NCBI GenBank assembly: GCA_026929865.2
Contig: CM049402.1
Span: 13,614,001-13,678,000 of the forward strand
Direction: 5' to 3'
DNA length: 64,000 nucleotides
Source of the DNA: Hyperoplus lanceolatus
Taxonomy: Eukaryota > Chordata > Actinopteri > Uranoscopiformes > Ammodytidae
Positions 21,844-32,863 of the stretch are shown in pieces (positions within the stretch are counted from its first letter, which is position 1; each line of letters opens with the position of its first letter). Below the pieces are notes generated by a model. The model searched no databases and was not told where the DNA came from. It was given only the letters and a program-made list of their open reading frames with translations. Made by a program: the position numbers and the translations under genes.

Positions 21844-24726
21844 ATGCTTCCTAGCTGTAAGCTAAATTCACCACAAATTCTTAAATCAAGAAAGGGCTTG
21901 GGTTTTCTACATTTAAATATTAGAAGTTTATTGCAGCATGATAAATTAGACCACGTAAAGATTTTAGTGTCCCAGGCAGATCCAGATGTTTTGATTCTGA
22001 CTGAATCCTGGTTAAAGAAGAGTACAGATGACTCTATTGTGGCAATAAATGATTATAACTTATTCAGAATAGACAGAAACACAAGGGGTGGGGGAGTGGC
22101 TGTATATGTTAAATCCTGTTATTCTGTAACACTTTTACATGCTGTCTCTGTTCCAAATGGCTTTGAATTTCTTGCGCTAGAATTATCTTTATCGTCAAAT
22201 GATTGTTTTGTTGTAATTGGTGTGTATAGGCCCCCTTCAGCTGTAACTAGCTCCTTAAATGATCTAGCACATATGCTCTCCAGTTATGTAAATAGAGAGG
22301 TAATTGTGATGGGTGATTTTAAAGTTGACTGGCTTTCTGGTGCCTCTGAATCTTTCAAAGAAATCTGTAGCAACGTTAATCTTACACAATTAATAACTGA
22401 GCCCACAAGACCCAATCTAAAAAATCCAGCAAAATCAACTTTAATCGATTTAATCTTATCAAATAAAATAAATAAAATAGCCTCAGCTGGTGTCTTTGAG
22501 CTTGGGATTAGTGATCACTGCCCAGTGGCCTGTATCAGAAGTATTCATTTAAAAAGATCTCAACCTAAAATCATAATTAAGCGTAATTTTAAAGGTTTTA
22601 ATGAGCAAGCCTTTTTAAGTGATCTCCATCATAGTGACATTCAACTCACTACGCAAATTTCGGATGTTGAGTTAGCCTTAGACCATTTCATCAATACTTT
22701 CACCTCAATTATAAACAAGCATGCGCCCCTAAAAAAACATAGAGTAAAAAATAGATCAAACCCCTGGTTTACAAGTGAACTGTCTGATTTATTTTCCGAG
22801 AGAAATAAAGCATGGTCTGTAGCTAGACGCTCTGGAGATAATACCAATTGGACAATTTTTAGACACCTTAGGAATAAATGCACAGCCATGGTCAGGAAAG
22901 CCAAATCTGAATACTACCTTGAATTAATCTCAAACTGCTACTCTAACCCTGCACTATTTTGGAAAGCTGTGAACTATAATAAAAACAATTCTAGCACAGT
23001 TCCCACTCAGATCAAATTAAATGGTCACACTCTCAATGATCAAAAAGAGATTGGCTTAGCTTTTAATAAACATTTTGTAGCTGCTGGTCAACTCTTTCAG
23101 AATGGAGGATATAGGCCTTCTACCACCAGTAGTAACGTACCGCCTGTCTCTCAAACTCCTCTTTTCAGCCTTGATCTTCTTCCCACAAGTGTTGTTGTAG
23201 ATGCGCTCCTCGCCATCAACCCCAAGAAGTACATGGGAAAGGACAATTTGGACCCATTTTCAATCAAGCTCTCTACACATATAATATCAAAACAAATTAC
23301 CCATATTTTTAATCTTTCCATCTCCTCTGGAATAGTTCCTAAAATTTGGAAAAAAGCTCATGTAATTCCTTTACATAAAGGTGGTGACAAAAATAATCTT
23401 AATAACTACAGGCCAATTTCCAAACTCCCATGCCTCGCAAAAATTCTAGAATCACTTATTAATAATCAGTTAAAAACATTTCTAACTAGTGCTTCCATTT
23501 TGAGCCCATTCCAATCTGGTTTTAGGGCAGGTCACAGTACTGTCTCTGCTGTGACTTTGGTTGTAGACAACATTGTTACAGCATTAGACAAGAAAAAGCA
23601 CTGTGCAGCACTTTTTATTGATCTTTCAAAGGCCTTTGATACTGTTGACCACCATTTGCTTTTACAGAGGCTGCATGACATTGGCTTTGATCAGTCTGCA
23701 TGTAGCTGGTTTAGGGATTATCTCTCTGATAGACAGCAGTCAGTTAAACTGGGAAGATACCAGTCTGAGTTTTTAACTGTTACAAATGGTGTCCCACAGG
23801 GCTCAATTTTAGGTCCAGTTCTTTTCACAATTTATATAAATAACATTGTTTCATCGCTAAAAAACTGTCACGCCCATCTATACGCTGACGACACAGTACT
23901 GTATTGCATTTCCGATTCGGTGCACCAATCTATTGAGAACCTACAAAGCTCTTTTAACACCCTGCAGGACTGTCTAGTGGACCTCAGGCTTGTTAATACA
24001 GACAAAACCAAATATATGTGTTTCTCCAGAGCAAAAACTACACATTTTAATGATCTTATTATTCACACAAATAATGGATCTCATATTGAAAGAGTCACTG
24101 AATATAAATATCTCGGCATCTGGATAGATGAAAAACTCTCTTTTAGATTTCACATAAAAAATGTTGTCTGTCGTCTGCGACAAAAGATTGGATATTTTTA
24201 TAGGAACAAAGCCACCTTCCCGTTGTTCAGTAGGAAAAGGATTATTGAGGCAGTTTTTATGTCTGTCCTTGATGATGGTGATGTGGTCTACCGGCATGCA
24301 TCACATTCATGTCTTAAACTCCTAGACTCAGTTTTTCACTCTGCTTTAAGGTTCATCACAGGAGATGCTTATGACACACACCATTGTCTCTTATATGAAA
24401 AGGTTGGGTGGTCCTCCCTTAAAGAGAGACGTGACGCACATTGGCATATTTTTATTTACAAAGCCTTGACCGGGAAGCTTCCTCGTTATTTAACAGAAAT
24501 GCTGCTTGTTTCAGATGGGCTTTATCAGACCCGCTCCACTGACATGCTTATGCTTTATGTCCCACAAGCCCGGTCTGAGCTGGGAAAGACAGCTTTTAGC
24601 TTCAGTGCACCTGACTCCTGGAACAACTTACAGCTAAAAATTAAACTAAATACATTCATATCCTTTGGCCAATTTAAACAGACTATCTTGGATCTGCCAA
24701 ACTCTACCTGTAACTGTTTTAATTAG
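21844..24726 (+). CDS. LINE ORF2 protein: AP endonuclease and reverse transcriptase, catalytic Asn replaced
   Basis: 960 residues from the first ATG. The open frame begins earlier, directly after the ORF1 stop at 21610, and is in the same frame as ORF1. Endonuclease motifs: LHLNIRSL, E54 in LTESWL, YRPPS, GDFK at 157-160, and SDHCP with D224 and H225. In APE-type endonucleases the third of these is GDxN, and the Asn is catalytic; here AAA (22321-22323) encodes Lys160. RT motifs are complete: NYRPISKLP, SGFRAGHST, FIDLSKAFD (Asp593), GVPQGSILGP and YADD (680-683). The C-terminal region (HSALRFITGD, LGKTAFSFSAP) is typical of fish L2-like elements. It should make cDNA by target-primed reverse transcription, but nicking is probably impaired in this copy. 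Confidence 0.92.
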   Translation: MLPSCKLNSPQILKSRKGLGFLHLNIRSLLQHDKLDHVKILVSQADPDVLILTESWLKKSTDDSIVAINDYNLFRIDRNTRGGGVAVYVKSCYSVTLLHAVSVPNGFEFLALELSLSSNDCFVVIGVYRPPSAVTSSLNDLAHMLSSYVNREVIVMGDFKVDWLSGASESFKEICSNVNLTQLITEPTRPNLKNPAKSTLIDLILSNKINKIASAGVFELGISDHCPVACIRSIHLKRSQPKIIIKRNFKGFNEQAFLSDLHHSDIQLTTQISDVELALDHFINTFTSIINKHAPLKKHRVKNRSNPWFTSELSDLFSERNKAWSVARRSGDNTNWTIFRHLRNKCTAMVRKAKSEYYLELISNCYSNPALFWKAVNYNKNNSSTVPTQIKLNGHTLNDQKEIGLAFNKHFVAAGQLFQNGGYRPSTTSSNVPPVSQTPLFSLDLLPTSVVVDALLAINPKKYMGKDNLDPFSIKLSTHIISKQITHIFNLSISSGIVPKIWKKAHVIPLHKGGDKNNLNNYRPISKLPCLAKILESLINNQLKTFLTSASILSPFQSGFRAGHSTVSAVTLVVDNIVTALDKKKHCAALFIDLSKAFDTVDHHLLLQRLHDIGFDQSACSWFRDYLSDRQQSVKLGRYQSEFLTVTNGVPQGSILGPVLFTIYINNIVSSLKNCHAHLYADDTVLYCISDSVHQSIENLQSSFNTLQDCLVDLRLVNTDKTKYMCFSRAKTTHFNDLIIHTNNGSHIERVTEYKYLGIWIDEKLSFRFHIKNVVCRLRQKIGYFYRNKATFPLFSRKRIIEAVFMSVLDDGDVVYRHASHSCLKLLDSVFHSALRFITGDAYDTHHCLLYEKVGWSSLKERRDAHWHIFIYKALTGKLPRYLTEMLLVSDGLYQTRSTDMLMLYVPQARSELGKTAFSFSAPDSWNNLQLKIKLNTFISFGQFKQTILDLPNSTCNCFN

Positions 24727-24896
24727 GCTATATTGTACTTTATGCCTTTTGGTTGCTGCCACTCTTCCCCACTCTGTAAATGTTTCAATCGTTTTGTTTT
24801 CACTTCTCTTCACTTGTTGTGTATTTGATGTATTTGCATTGAATGTTTTGTTTGTATTGTTGTTTTGAATTTGTTTTGACTCGACGTCATTGGAAA

Positions 24897-24912
24897 TGAG
24901 GGTCACCCCTCA
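24897..24912 (+). other. 3' UTR hairpin of the LINE
   Basis: TGAGGG and CCCTCA pair around a TCAC loop, about 40 nt before the 3' end. L2-like RTs recognise a stem-loop near the RNA 3' end; assigning that role to this hairpin is inference. Confidence 0.5.
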
Positions 24913-24956
24913 ATTGGTCTCTCGAGGATAAATAAAAGTTAAATGAAAATGAAAAA

Positions 24957-25262
24957 TCAGGGATGACCCGAAGAACTTTCAGTTTTTGTTCCTTCTTGCA
25001 CCCCCTTTGGACGAAAGTGGTAGTGTTTTTACTATGATGGCTGTTGTTCTTGGGTGAGTGTCAGCGTACCCATGACAAAGGCTTTAAGAAAAATTATATA
25101 AAGTATTTTTTGTACTGATGGTCTCGTTTGCTGTTACATGTAATTTATGATCATCAGAGGAAAAACTGTTTCAGAAATATTTCAAAGTTCCTCATAGAAC
25201 CTTTTAAAAAAAACTATTTATATATGTTTAAGAGAAAAAATATATATAATAAGGATTCTAAA
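24957..25262. repeat. Dispersed repeat copy B (unsplit)
   Basis: Same block order as 11590-11780 plus 15801-15905, without the 4.0-kb LINE. It directly abuts the 3' end of the plus-strand LINE, so its own left end may have been cut by that insertion. Class unknown. Confidence 0.65.
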
Positions 25263-25264
25263 AT

Positions 25265-25480
25265 TTTGATTTGATTTGATTCAATTTATTTCAGACATAT
25301 CAAACATACAAAACAAAATGAAAAGCATGGAAATACAGTAAACAAATTATGTTTTCGCAAAAGAAATTAAAAATAAAAGAAAAATAGAAGAAAACAAATT
25401 ATCTGTATTGCTGAGATATGCCTGAAAAGGAGCAGGAAGAAGTATATACTTATTTAATCCTACCCCTTAAAATGTCAAAG
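25265..25480 (-). mobile_element. 5'-truncated LINE 3' end
   Basis: On the minus strand this ends ATATGTCTGAAATAAATTG followed by a short AATCA repeat tail, with upstream text (ACTTCTTCCTGCTCCTTTTC) of a kind common at the 3' ends of fish LINEs. No coding sequence remains. The left boundary is the tail; the right boundary is approximate. Confidence 0.6.
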
Positions 25481-25499
25481 TAGAATTGTATCCGAGCTC

Positions 25500-28400
25500 T
25501 GAAAGTGTGCTCCAGTAACAGAAAAATATTGGAAGGCGTTACATACTGTCCACTTGAACATCACGTAACAGTTCAAAACCCTGATTTCCACAGTCAATAG
25601 TTCGCCGCCCCACCCCACTGCCCGCAACACACTAGCCACGGGGCTTGAAGCCTGCTGCTTGTTGATGACATTTTCACCTCTGTTGACAGTAAGCTGCAGC
25701 TCTGTTCTCCCTCACTCTTCATCCCTCTCCTCCCTCCAGCACGCTCAGCCGGATTCTAAATATCTAATAAGCTGTTTCTGCCAACTTTCTGGATCCCGGG
25801 TTTGTTCACACCTGGGTAAATGCACATGAATAATGGAAGCAGCATGAAGTGAGGCGAGGGGAATGGCTGCTACTCAGTGTTGTGTTGAGGCCTGATAAGG
25901 CTCCCCGCCCCGGCGAAAATGAGCCTCAGAGAGCTGATGAGAAGACGCCTGACAGTATTTACTTTATTACCCACAGGCATGCCAAGCTGTAACACAGGCA
26001 CACGTTTTAGGCAAAGGGTAAATGAGAGGAGGTGTTTTCTCCCCCGACTCACTGTCACAACCCTGTGAAAATCTCATTTCTATATCCGCTTTCATGTATA
26101 AATGTATTAAGCCAATTAGTCTGGATAGGCCTCGCGCTTCACGAGAATTGATTGTTTATTTTGATTTTTTCAGTGTCTTGCATCAGCAAATGCCCTTCAC
26201 ACAATGGAGACCTCATCAGCACTGCTGACAATATGTTAAAAATGAGGAAACAAATAGGGCTGTGAGTATAGCGTGGGTGTTTGCCACTACACAGTGATAA
26301 GCCTGGAGAGCCATATGGTTCTGTCACAATGTGAGACACTACCACATGTGAACATATAGACAAAACAAACACTGGTACATGTGAAGAAAAAACATGATTA
26401 CAAACACATGATCCCAAAGCCAATTTAATATGTAATCAGGGCAAGGCTGCACCACTCAAAATTTAAATATACGTAGGCAGAAAAATATGCAACTCCACTA
26501 ACACACTAGATTCTAAAGCATGGCACATTAAACCACCCCCTCTGTTTCATAGTCAGACTATGACACGTTTTAGAAGCAAGTTTAACATGCAAACACCGTT
26601 TTTATTTATTGTATAATGACAAAAAGTGTAAGCAGATTTGGAAAACAAATCCCAATTTTTTACGAACATTGCAGAAATGACGCTTGATTGGCTTTCTATC
26701 GATATTTACTCTTCACAGTATTTTCAACTTTTAATTCTTCATGTTTATACAAAGACATGTACTCAGTATATGGCTTGTACATGACACACTTAAATGTCAG
26801 CATGTCTTTGCTTAATAAATATACCATCTAACAATAAATCATGTCAACACTTTCTTTGCATGACATCCAATTCATAATAATAATCAGGCCAACACACACG
26901 GCTGCTACCATACCAATATCATTCATGTCAAATATTTCGGAGTCATGTGTCATGCAATAGATCTACCGGGGCACAGTATGGTGAACTCAGATAACTTGTC
27001 TCCAGAGTCCCTTCCCATGTTTCTTTCCCTGCCAAGAGCTAACACTGGTACATGGGGAATGTGAAAGCTACTGTTAGGTGAGACGCAGCTCTGTCTGCTG
27101 CCTTTTTTTTCAGTCTCTACTGATGTGAGAGCAGGCTGACCTTGGTGCGTGTCAAAATCCCAGACAAATGACAAACTGGCTTTTGCTGAAAATGTGTTTT
27201 AAAATGTGTTATGCTTCTCTTGTAAGGACTCTCTTGCAGGTCAGCCTGACACCATCCTTTTGAACAAGTTCTCCAAAAAAGATTCAAATCGGTTTTGCAG
27301 CTTCTTTAAGATTATTTAAGACAATTTCCTTAACATACCAATCGTAAATTGACGAGAAGAAAACATGATATAAGATGTATAAATACGCTGAGATGTGTAG
27401 ATGCAACATTACATTCTAGATTCATCTTTTAAAAAAATGTAATAAAAGCTGTCTCCAGTGGAGCAGGGAGAGGGTTAAGCTTATCCCAGCTTACTCAACT
27501 GCACTGGATGTGAAATGGAAACACCGGCTTGGCTGCATTACTGTTTACTTTCTATGAATAGGAATCACATGTTTGGTGAAACCAGCCCCGCTCTCAGGTC
27601 TGCTGCAGAGGGAGAGAAAGAGAGAGAAAGAGAGGCAGGAAAAGACAGGGGAAAATTCAGAGAGAGGGGAAAGATTTGGCAAGTGGAGGCAGGAACAGGA
27701 ATGAGAGTAGAGGAAGAGGAGAGGAAAAGATGAAGGGGAAACAGCAAAAAAATGAAGGGGGCGTCCTATGGAACCCTTGCCAGTTTCCCATATGCTGAAG
27801 CATTCCTTTTTATCCCAGCTGCATTGAGACACATGGCTCCCGTCAGAAAGGCTGCACGGAAATGTAACACAACGACTTTCATGTGCTGCTTGATCCTAGC
27901 TTTTATAATCACATGTACAGTTCTGGTCAACTGGAGGGCTCTCATATTTTCGGGCTGCCCCACTTCCTCTTTCCAAAACCATAGCGGTCAATAGTCTGTA
28001 GTCTCTTGATGTCTGGCAAAGCTCAGCAGTGCCTGGTCCTGACATGTGTCTTATGCTTGTGGGTACGTTAGACCCCAAATGCTAAAATAAATTGCCCTCG
28101 GAAAAATGCCAGCTTCTCAGCCCACTAAATCAACCAAATTCCACCAAAGCCACTCAAACAATGTCCTGTTTCTCTCTGGTTTAAATGCTCAGCTGAGGTG
28201 ATTAGGATACATGCAGTTTTGCCATTTTTAGGGCCAGAGCTTGAGGGGGTTTATGTTTGCTAACATGGTTGCCACTGAAAGTCTTCATACAGCAGAGCCG
28301 CAGTGGGCGTTGGGTGTTTTTATTAGTCATTCTGAATGTGTGCACCCTTGATAAGTACCTGTGCCTCCTCGTCTAAAATGTGTGAAGGTCTGGGATTTAC

Positions 28401-29442
28401 CAAAATGGCACAAACAGGCCAGTTATTCTCAGTGAAAAGACTTGTGTGTGTCTAAGGTACGGTATTTGGTTACCTCATAAAGTAATGAATAAAAGCTCTT
28501 TATTTTGGAAAAAGGTGGTGTGAGGCAGAGAGAAAACAAACAAAGACATCTTGTTGGATAATGTTAGAACAACTTCAGGCAGTTGTTTTTTTACTACTAA
28601 TGTCTTTGCATTTTTCACATGAGCAAAGCAAGTTGGTGGAGAAAGCCTTCATTTAGTTATAAGCATCTATAACTTTTGACCTGTGTATAGCTGTTTGCAA
28701 CAGGTCCACAGCAGATTGAGGTCACATACTACAAACTGGGGTTGTCAGTTGAGAAGCATCTGTCTTTGTTCAGCCCCAAACCAGTGTGGAGAATCAGCCT
28801 GATGGTATGAATGCAGCTGACCGCTAGCAGAACCCATAGCAAAGAATTATGGCACAAATGCACACTGGGGTTAACATTTTGTGTTATCGCCCTCAATTGA
28901 AACACCAACGAATGGAAATTGTATGCAAAGAAAACACTTTTTAGGGACTGCTGCACTGTGTAGTATAGTTAAAAGAAAGAGTAGGCAATGTGGAATTCAG
29001 GGTTAGTCTTTATGCTAAGCTAAGCTCTGATAGTAGTATTGATCTTCTCATTTAATCGTTCAATCTATCCATCTATCAATCTATTGAATGATGGATCTTT
29101 TTGTTTATCTGTCTGATATCAACAAAGTTTGTCTGCCGTGAAATGCAGTAAGATAAAACACCATTGTCTAATTTTTTTTTCTCCTCAACAATAGAACTGT
29201 TTGTATAAAAAGGTTGTTAGAGCTCGGACTACTCTGTTAGACTTTGGTGGCATATTGCACCCCTCAGTATATTAAAAGACATTGTGAATTTGCTCACTGC
29301 CTGTGGCTTTAATTCACTAATATCTAAATTGTTTTAAACTATTAGTTTTGCACGCAATAGTCAATTATGTTTAATCAAATCCCTTTTACTAAAAGAAGCA
29401 CTCTGCTACAAAATAAACAAATTGAAGTCATGACAATGGGTA
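25500..29442. other. Intronic sequence, mostly unrecognised
   Basis: No gene-like ORF. Contains purine-rich DNA at about 27600-27760 and the repeat fragment at 28998-29065; otherwise nothing that I can name. Confidence 0.4.
28998..29065 (+). repeat. Fragment of an interspersed fish repeat
   Basis: GTCTTTATGCTAAGCTAAGCT followed by TATTGATCTTCTCATTTAA has the same block order as 41930-42015 and, reversed, 56660-56750. Recognised from memory as a widespread fish repeat; no family name is given. Confidence 0.45.
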
Positions 29443-29451
29443 GCATTTTCC

Positions 29452-30050
29452 TAGCCTGGCTCCGCCCGCCCGCCTACTTCCGGCCAAATTTCATTTTCCC
29501 TTCAGTAGTCAGTCTGGGTGTACAGCGCATTTCCCAGATTCTCCGGAGAATCTACGATCGACCAATCAGCGAACAGAGCGAGTGGCTGAGAACGCTCCAG
29601 TTTCAGTTGAATGCTGCGTTCCTTTATTCTCGGAAGAAGGAGATTTCCGACTTGGTAGTTCCGAGTTCCGACCTGTCTGTGTTCCAGTGCATCTGCTCGC
29701 GAAAGTATGGACGCCTAAAACCTTTCTCATCCAAATAACTAAACGTTAAACTCTAAGAAGTTACTGTTGCCAGGTACCGGTAGATTCATAGACTACAATA
29801 TGTAGTGAAGTCGGAAATTTCTGAGTTCCCTGTCCAACTGGAAGGCACCATCAAAAGCCGGCTCATGACACACGTGATGACCAAACGTGATGCGATTGGT
29901 TGGCTAATCCAGAGTGGCACTGGGCAGATCCAATAGTTTTAAACTTCGACAGACACCCGCCTCCAAGTGAGTTAACGTTTGCCAATTACAGCACTTCCAG
30001 ACCTTATGTACAAATGAAATGAAGTACGATGGTCTGGTTGGACCAGGCTA
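29452..30050. mobile_element. DNA transposon with TAGCCTGG ends and 9-bp target duplication, copy 2
   Basis: Starts TAGCCTGGCTCC and ends TTGGACCAGGCTA, flanked by identical GCATTTTCC (29443-29451 and 30051-30059). 599 bp, no transposase. The interior is largely different from the copy at 19500-20081, but the ends and a short AACGTTTGCC block are shared. A second inverted structure lies inside (CGTTCC...TTCCGACTT near 29615-29665 against AAGTCGGAA...TTCC near 29810-29850), probably a nested MITE. Confidence 0.85.
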
Positions 30051-30059
30051 GCATTTTCC

Positions 30060-31492
30060 CATAATGACGAAATAAATGTGTTTTTTTCCCCCCAGTATTA
30101 ACAACCTACGGGTATAATCATAGCATTGTGCCAGGGCGTATTTTCCAAAACCTCTGCAAAGGGAAGATGGTAGACCCCCCTGCTGCTGCTGTTTACTGCC
30201 TCTCTTGCTCTCTGGAGCCTTTAAACCTCAACTCTTTTCTGCTCCTCTTCCTTCACTGTGATGAAGCTATGATTGACGGCCTGCAGTGAGATGGACAGAT
30301 TCCAGGTACACTTAGGAAAGAGAGCGTAGTGGGAGTGCGGGTGGAGGGATTGGGTACGGGGGAATGAATGGGTGTCAGATAATCTGTCGATTTGACGATA
30401 AAAAACGTTGATATGCTTTAGATTCTGACAGTGGTGAGATTGAGGCAGTTGTCACTGATAAATGCTACATGTACTGGAGTGGTGACTATGGGCTCAAAGT
30501 GTGTGTGTGGGTTGCATGTTAGGGATCCACACATTGATGTGTATGCATGCATGGTCCTTGTTAGTAACATTATAATCTACCTTGCACTGAAGCAAAGCCT
30601 TTTCCTGGAAGTAATCTTTTATTCTGCTTTCCTACCGGGGAGCAGGTCTGTTTGATGGATGTGTAACATCTGGCTCTGGTTGCACCTCAGCGTGTCCTTT
30701 TTTATCTTTTGAAGTGAAATGTTTTCGGTGCAGGAAGTAGGACATATCGCTTGCGTCCAGTCAGTACTGGCAAATTCTGTATTCTCTAAACTCAATGTTT
30801 CAAAGGAGAACCGGATTTGATGTTTCTGGATAAGATTAGATTCTAATTAGATTATATTAGATTAGATCCGAGTGGGGGAATTAGGCTTCGAGTTGCACAA
30901 TTCAGTAATGAAAAAATATATGATCACATCTCTTCTCTGCTCCTGACAATGCTTCTTTAACAGAATAAATATAACCGGTGCAGTGGGACTGTCCTTGTGT
31001 CTGTTGTTGTTCAAAAGGTCTAGGTGTGGTGAATTTCACTGTTTGCCCCGACATCATCAAGTGTCCATTAGGCTCCCGTTCTGGCTGCGCAGCTGTGTGG
31101 TTGCTAACAAAGTTAATTCAAGCACATGCATCCGTACACCCAAGGGGACCGTGCCCGGGCCTTTTAAATAAACAGCCCTCTTTTTATTGTTTGAAGGTTT
31201 GCAGCATTGTGAAATGGCAGACACCGTAGCATCAGTGTTTTTTTTTTCTATTTTGGAGGAATTTCCCAGAGGTAATGTCTCATAAACTGGTAGTGAGATG
31301 TATTGCTCCTGCCACATCTATTTAGGAGGATCTAACTGAGGCATAGAATAAATACTCTGGTGCACACATACGCACGTACACAACCCTAACCATTGCAGAG
31401 CACACATTGGGCACATAAAATCTGAATATTGGGGAATGTATAAATTAGGATTCTTAATAGTTTTTTTTATCAACAGAAAATAACTATGGATA
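30060..31492. other. Intronic sequence, nothing recognised
   Basis: No gene-like ORF. A short TTAGATTAGA-type repeat lies at about 30834-30870. Confidence 0.4.
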
Positions 31493-31496
31493 TTAA

Positions 31497-31718
31497 AGAC
31501 CTACTTCACCTTTGGAAATATGAAGGTGTATTGAGTGTTTTATGGTCTCACTGTCTAACCCTACATTTCCTTTGTGTGACATCACACAAGGGAAAATGCA
31601 GGGTTAGGATTAACAGGACAGCTGGGCCAAGGGAAGACTGAGGAAAGACTGAGGGAAGACAAACCTCATTCATTATATTATAATAGAGATTTTATAATGA
31701 TATGGGTGAAGTATTCCT
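31497..31718. mobile_element. TTAA-flanked MITE, 222 bp
   Basis: TTAA at 31493-31496 and 31719-31722 flanks termini AGACCTACTTCACC and GGGTGAAGTATTCCT, which are imperfect inverted repeats. The centre holds a near-perfect palindrome (31555-31607) with arms of about 26 bp beginning CTAACCCTACATTTCC. TTAA targets are used by Kolobok and piggyBac elements; which of them applies is not decided. Confidence 0.75.
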
Positions 31719-31879
31719 TTAACAATTTATAACTGGATTTCAACCAATTTTAACATGTTAGGAGTTGACTGTATTATTACCATCTAAGTTATCAGAGCCA
31801 ATAACAGTAGCCTACATGTCCCATATCTTTTTCTATAGCTGTCCACATAGCCCACCATCTCCCAGTGAAAAAAGAGCAA

Positions 31880-32440
31880 CAGGTATAAAATGGCAATCTG
31901 CACACGACAACACGAAACGGTGTAAACGCGGAAAAATTCCCGCGGTTGCACTATATCATTTACAGGAAAACAGCAAACGCAGGCATGAAACCGCAGGTTT
32001 TTGAGATCACCTCTGAGGGAGGATTTTTTGGAAAACTTAACGGTTTTGGGTTCCTGTAAACACCGAAACCATTCCCCCTGATAACGCTGACGTCACGGCT
32101 CCACCCTCACACATGCGCATTGCGTTTGGAGATAAATAGGCATGCGCCGTCTTTGTAGGTCCATGTGCGCCAGTTGGAAAACAACAACAATGGCGGATCA
32201 CCGAGCTGTATTCATTGTGCTCATGGACGTTGTGCTGTTGCTGATGAATTTGTTATCGTGCCAACAATCGCTCCTACAAGCAAATAGGCGCAGGCGCGCC
32301 TTTTTATTCAATTCTTACAGCCGACACCGGATGCACCGGAAATGCTATTTACTACTACCTTGTACCGCCAACTGCTGGCCTGGCATGCTTACTACATCGA
32401 TTTCGTCCCGTTTCCTCTGAAAACATGTGCACGGGTGAAT
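31880..32440. other. Possible decayed DNA transposon
   Basis: CpG-containing sequence unlike its neighbours, with GTGTAAACGCGG near 31920 and an inverted-looking CTGTAAACACCG near 32057. The + ORF 32142-32420 has a Leu-rich start and an RRRR segment but no motif that I can assign. No target duplication found. Confidence 0.3.
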
Positions 32441-32481
32441 ATGTCAGATAAATTGTGTCTGAATGGGTTTTTTTTTTAAAC

Positions 32482-32517
32482 TTACACTGTGAAAACTATC
32501 ACGTTTTCACAGTGTAA
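32482..32517. repeat. Perfect 15-bp hairpin
   Basis: TTACACTGTGAAAAC and its exact reverse complement GTTTTCACAGTGTAA surround a 6-nt loop (TATCAC). Confidence 0.9.
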
Positions 32518-32777
32518 AAAGCCCCTTAATGAGCATGTCACACAAATAAGTATAAAGCACAGAACCAAAGTCTGAATGAGTGTGTGTGTGCTTTAAAAAA
32601 AATGTCTTTCGTCTTCAGACAGACTAATGAGTCTCCCCAGTGATGCCCCTGATGTTTTTACTCTTTTGTAAAAAGCTATAAGTGAGACCTAAAATGCTTG
32701 CTACCGTAATCAGCACAATAATAGATCAGAATGGAGTGCCTTTCAATGGTATGGTTACGTGTGTCTTTTTATCTTTG

Positions 32778-32863
32778 TGTGTGTGTTTGTGTGTGTGTGT
32801 GTTTGTGTGCTTGTGTGAGTGTGTGTGTGTGTGTGTGTGTGAGTGTGTGTTTGTGTGTGTTTG
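32778..32863. repeat. Interrupted (GT)n microsatellite
   Basis: GT units broken by TT, CT and GA substitutions, typical of an old tract. Confidence 0.9.

Larger units (their letters stand above)
20280..24955 (+). mobile_element. L2/CR1-type LINE with two long unbroken ORFs
   Basis: Contains a 5' leader (about 20280-20481), ORF1 (20482-21609), ORF2 (21844-24726) and a 3' UTR with a short hairpin, AATAAAAG and a TAAATGAAAATGAA tail ending near 24955. The 5' end is approximate. A possible short duplication (TGAAAAAAT near 20277 against TGAAAAAT near 24950) is weak. The unbroken reading frames indicate a young insertion. The right flank is copy B of a dispersed repeat. Confidence 0.9.

Noticed and set aside
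21590..21865. 91-codon ORF overlapping the ORF1/ORF2 junction
   Set aside because: Different frame from both LINE ORFs; the ORF1 frame itself stays open over this stretch and joins ORF2.
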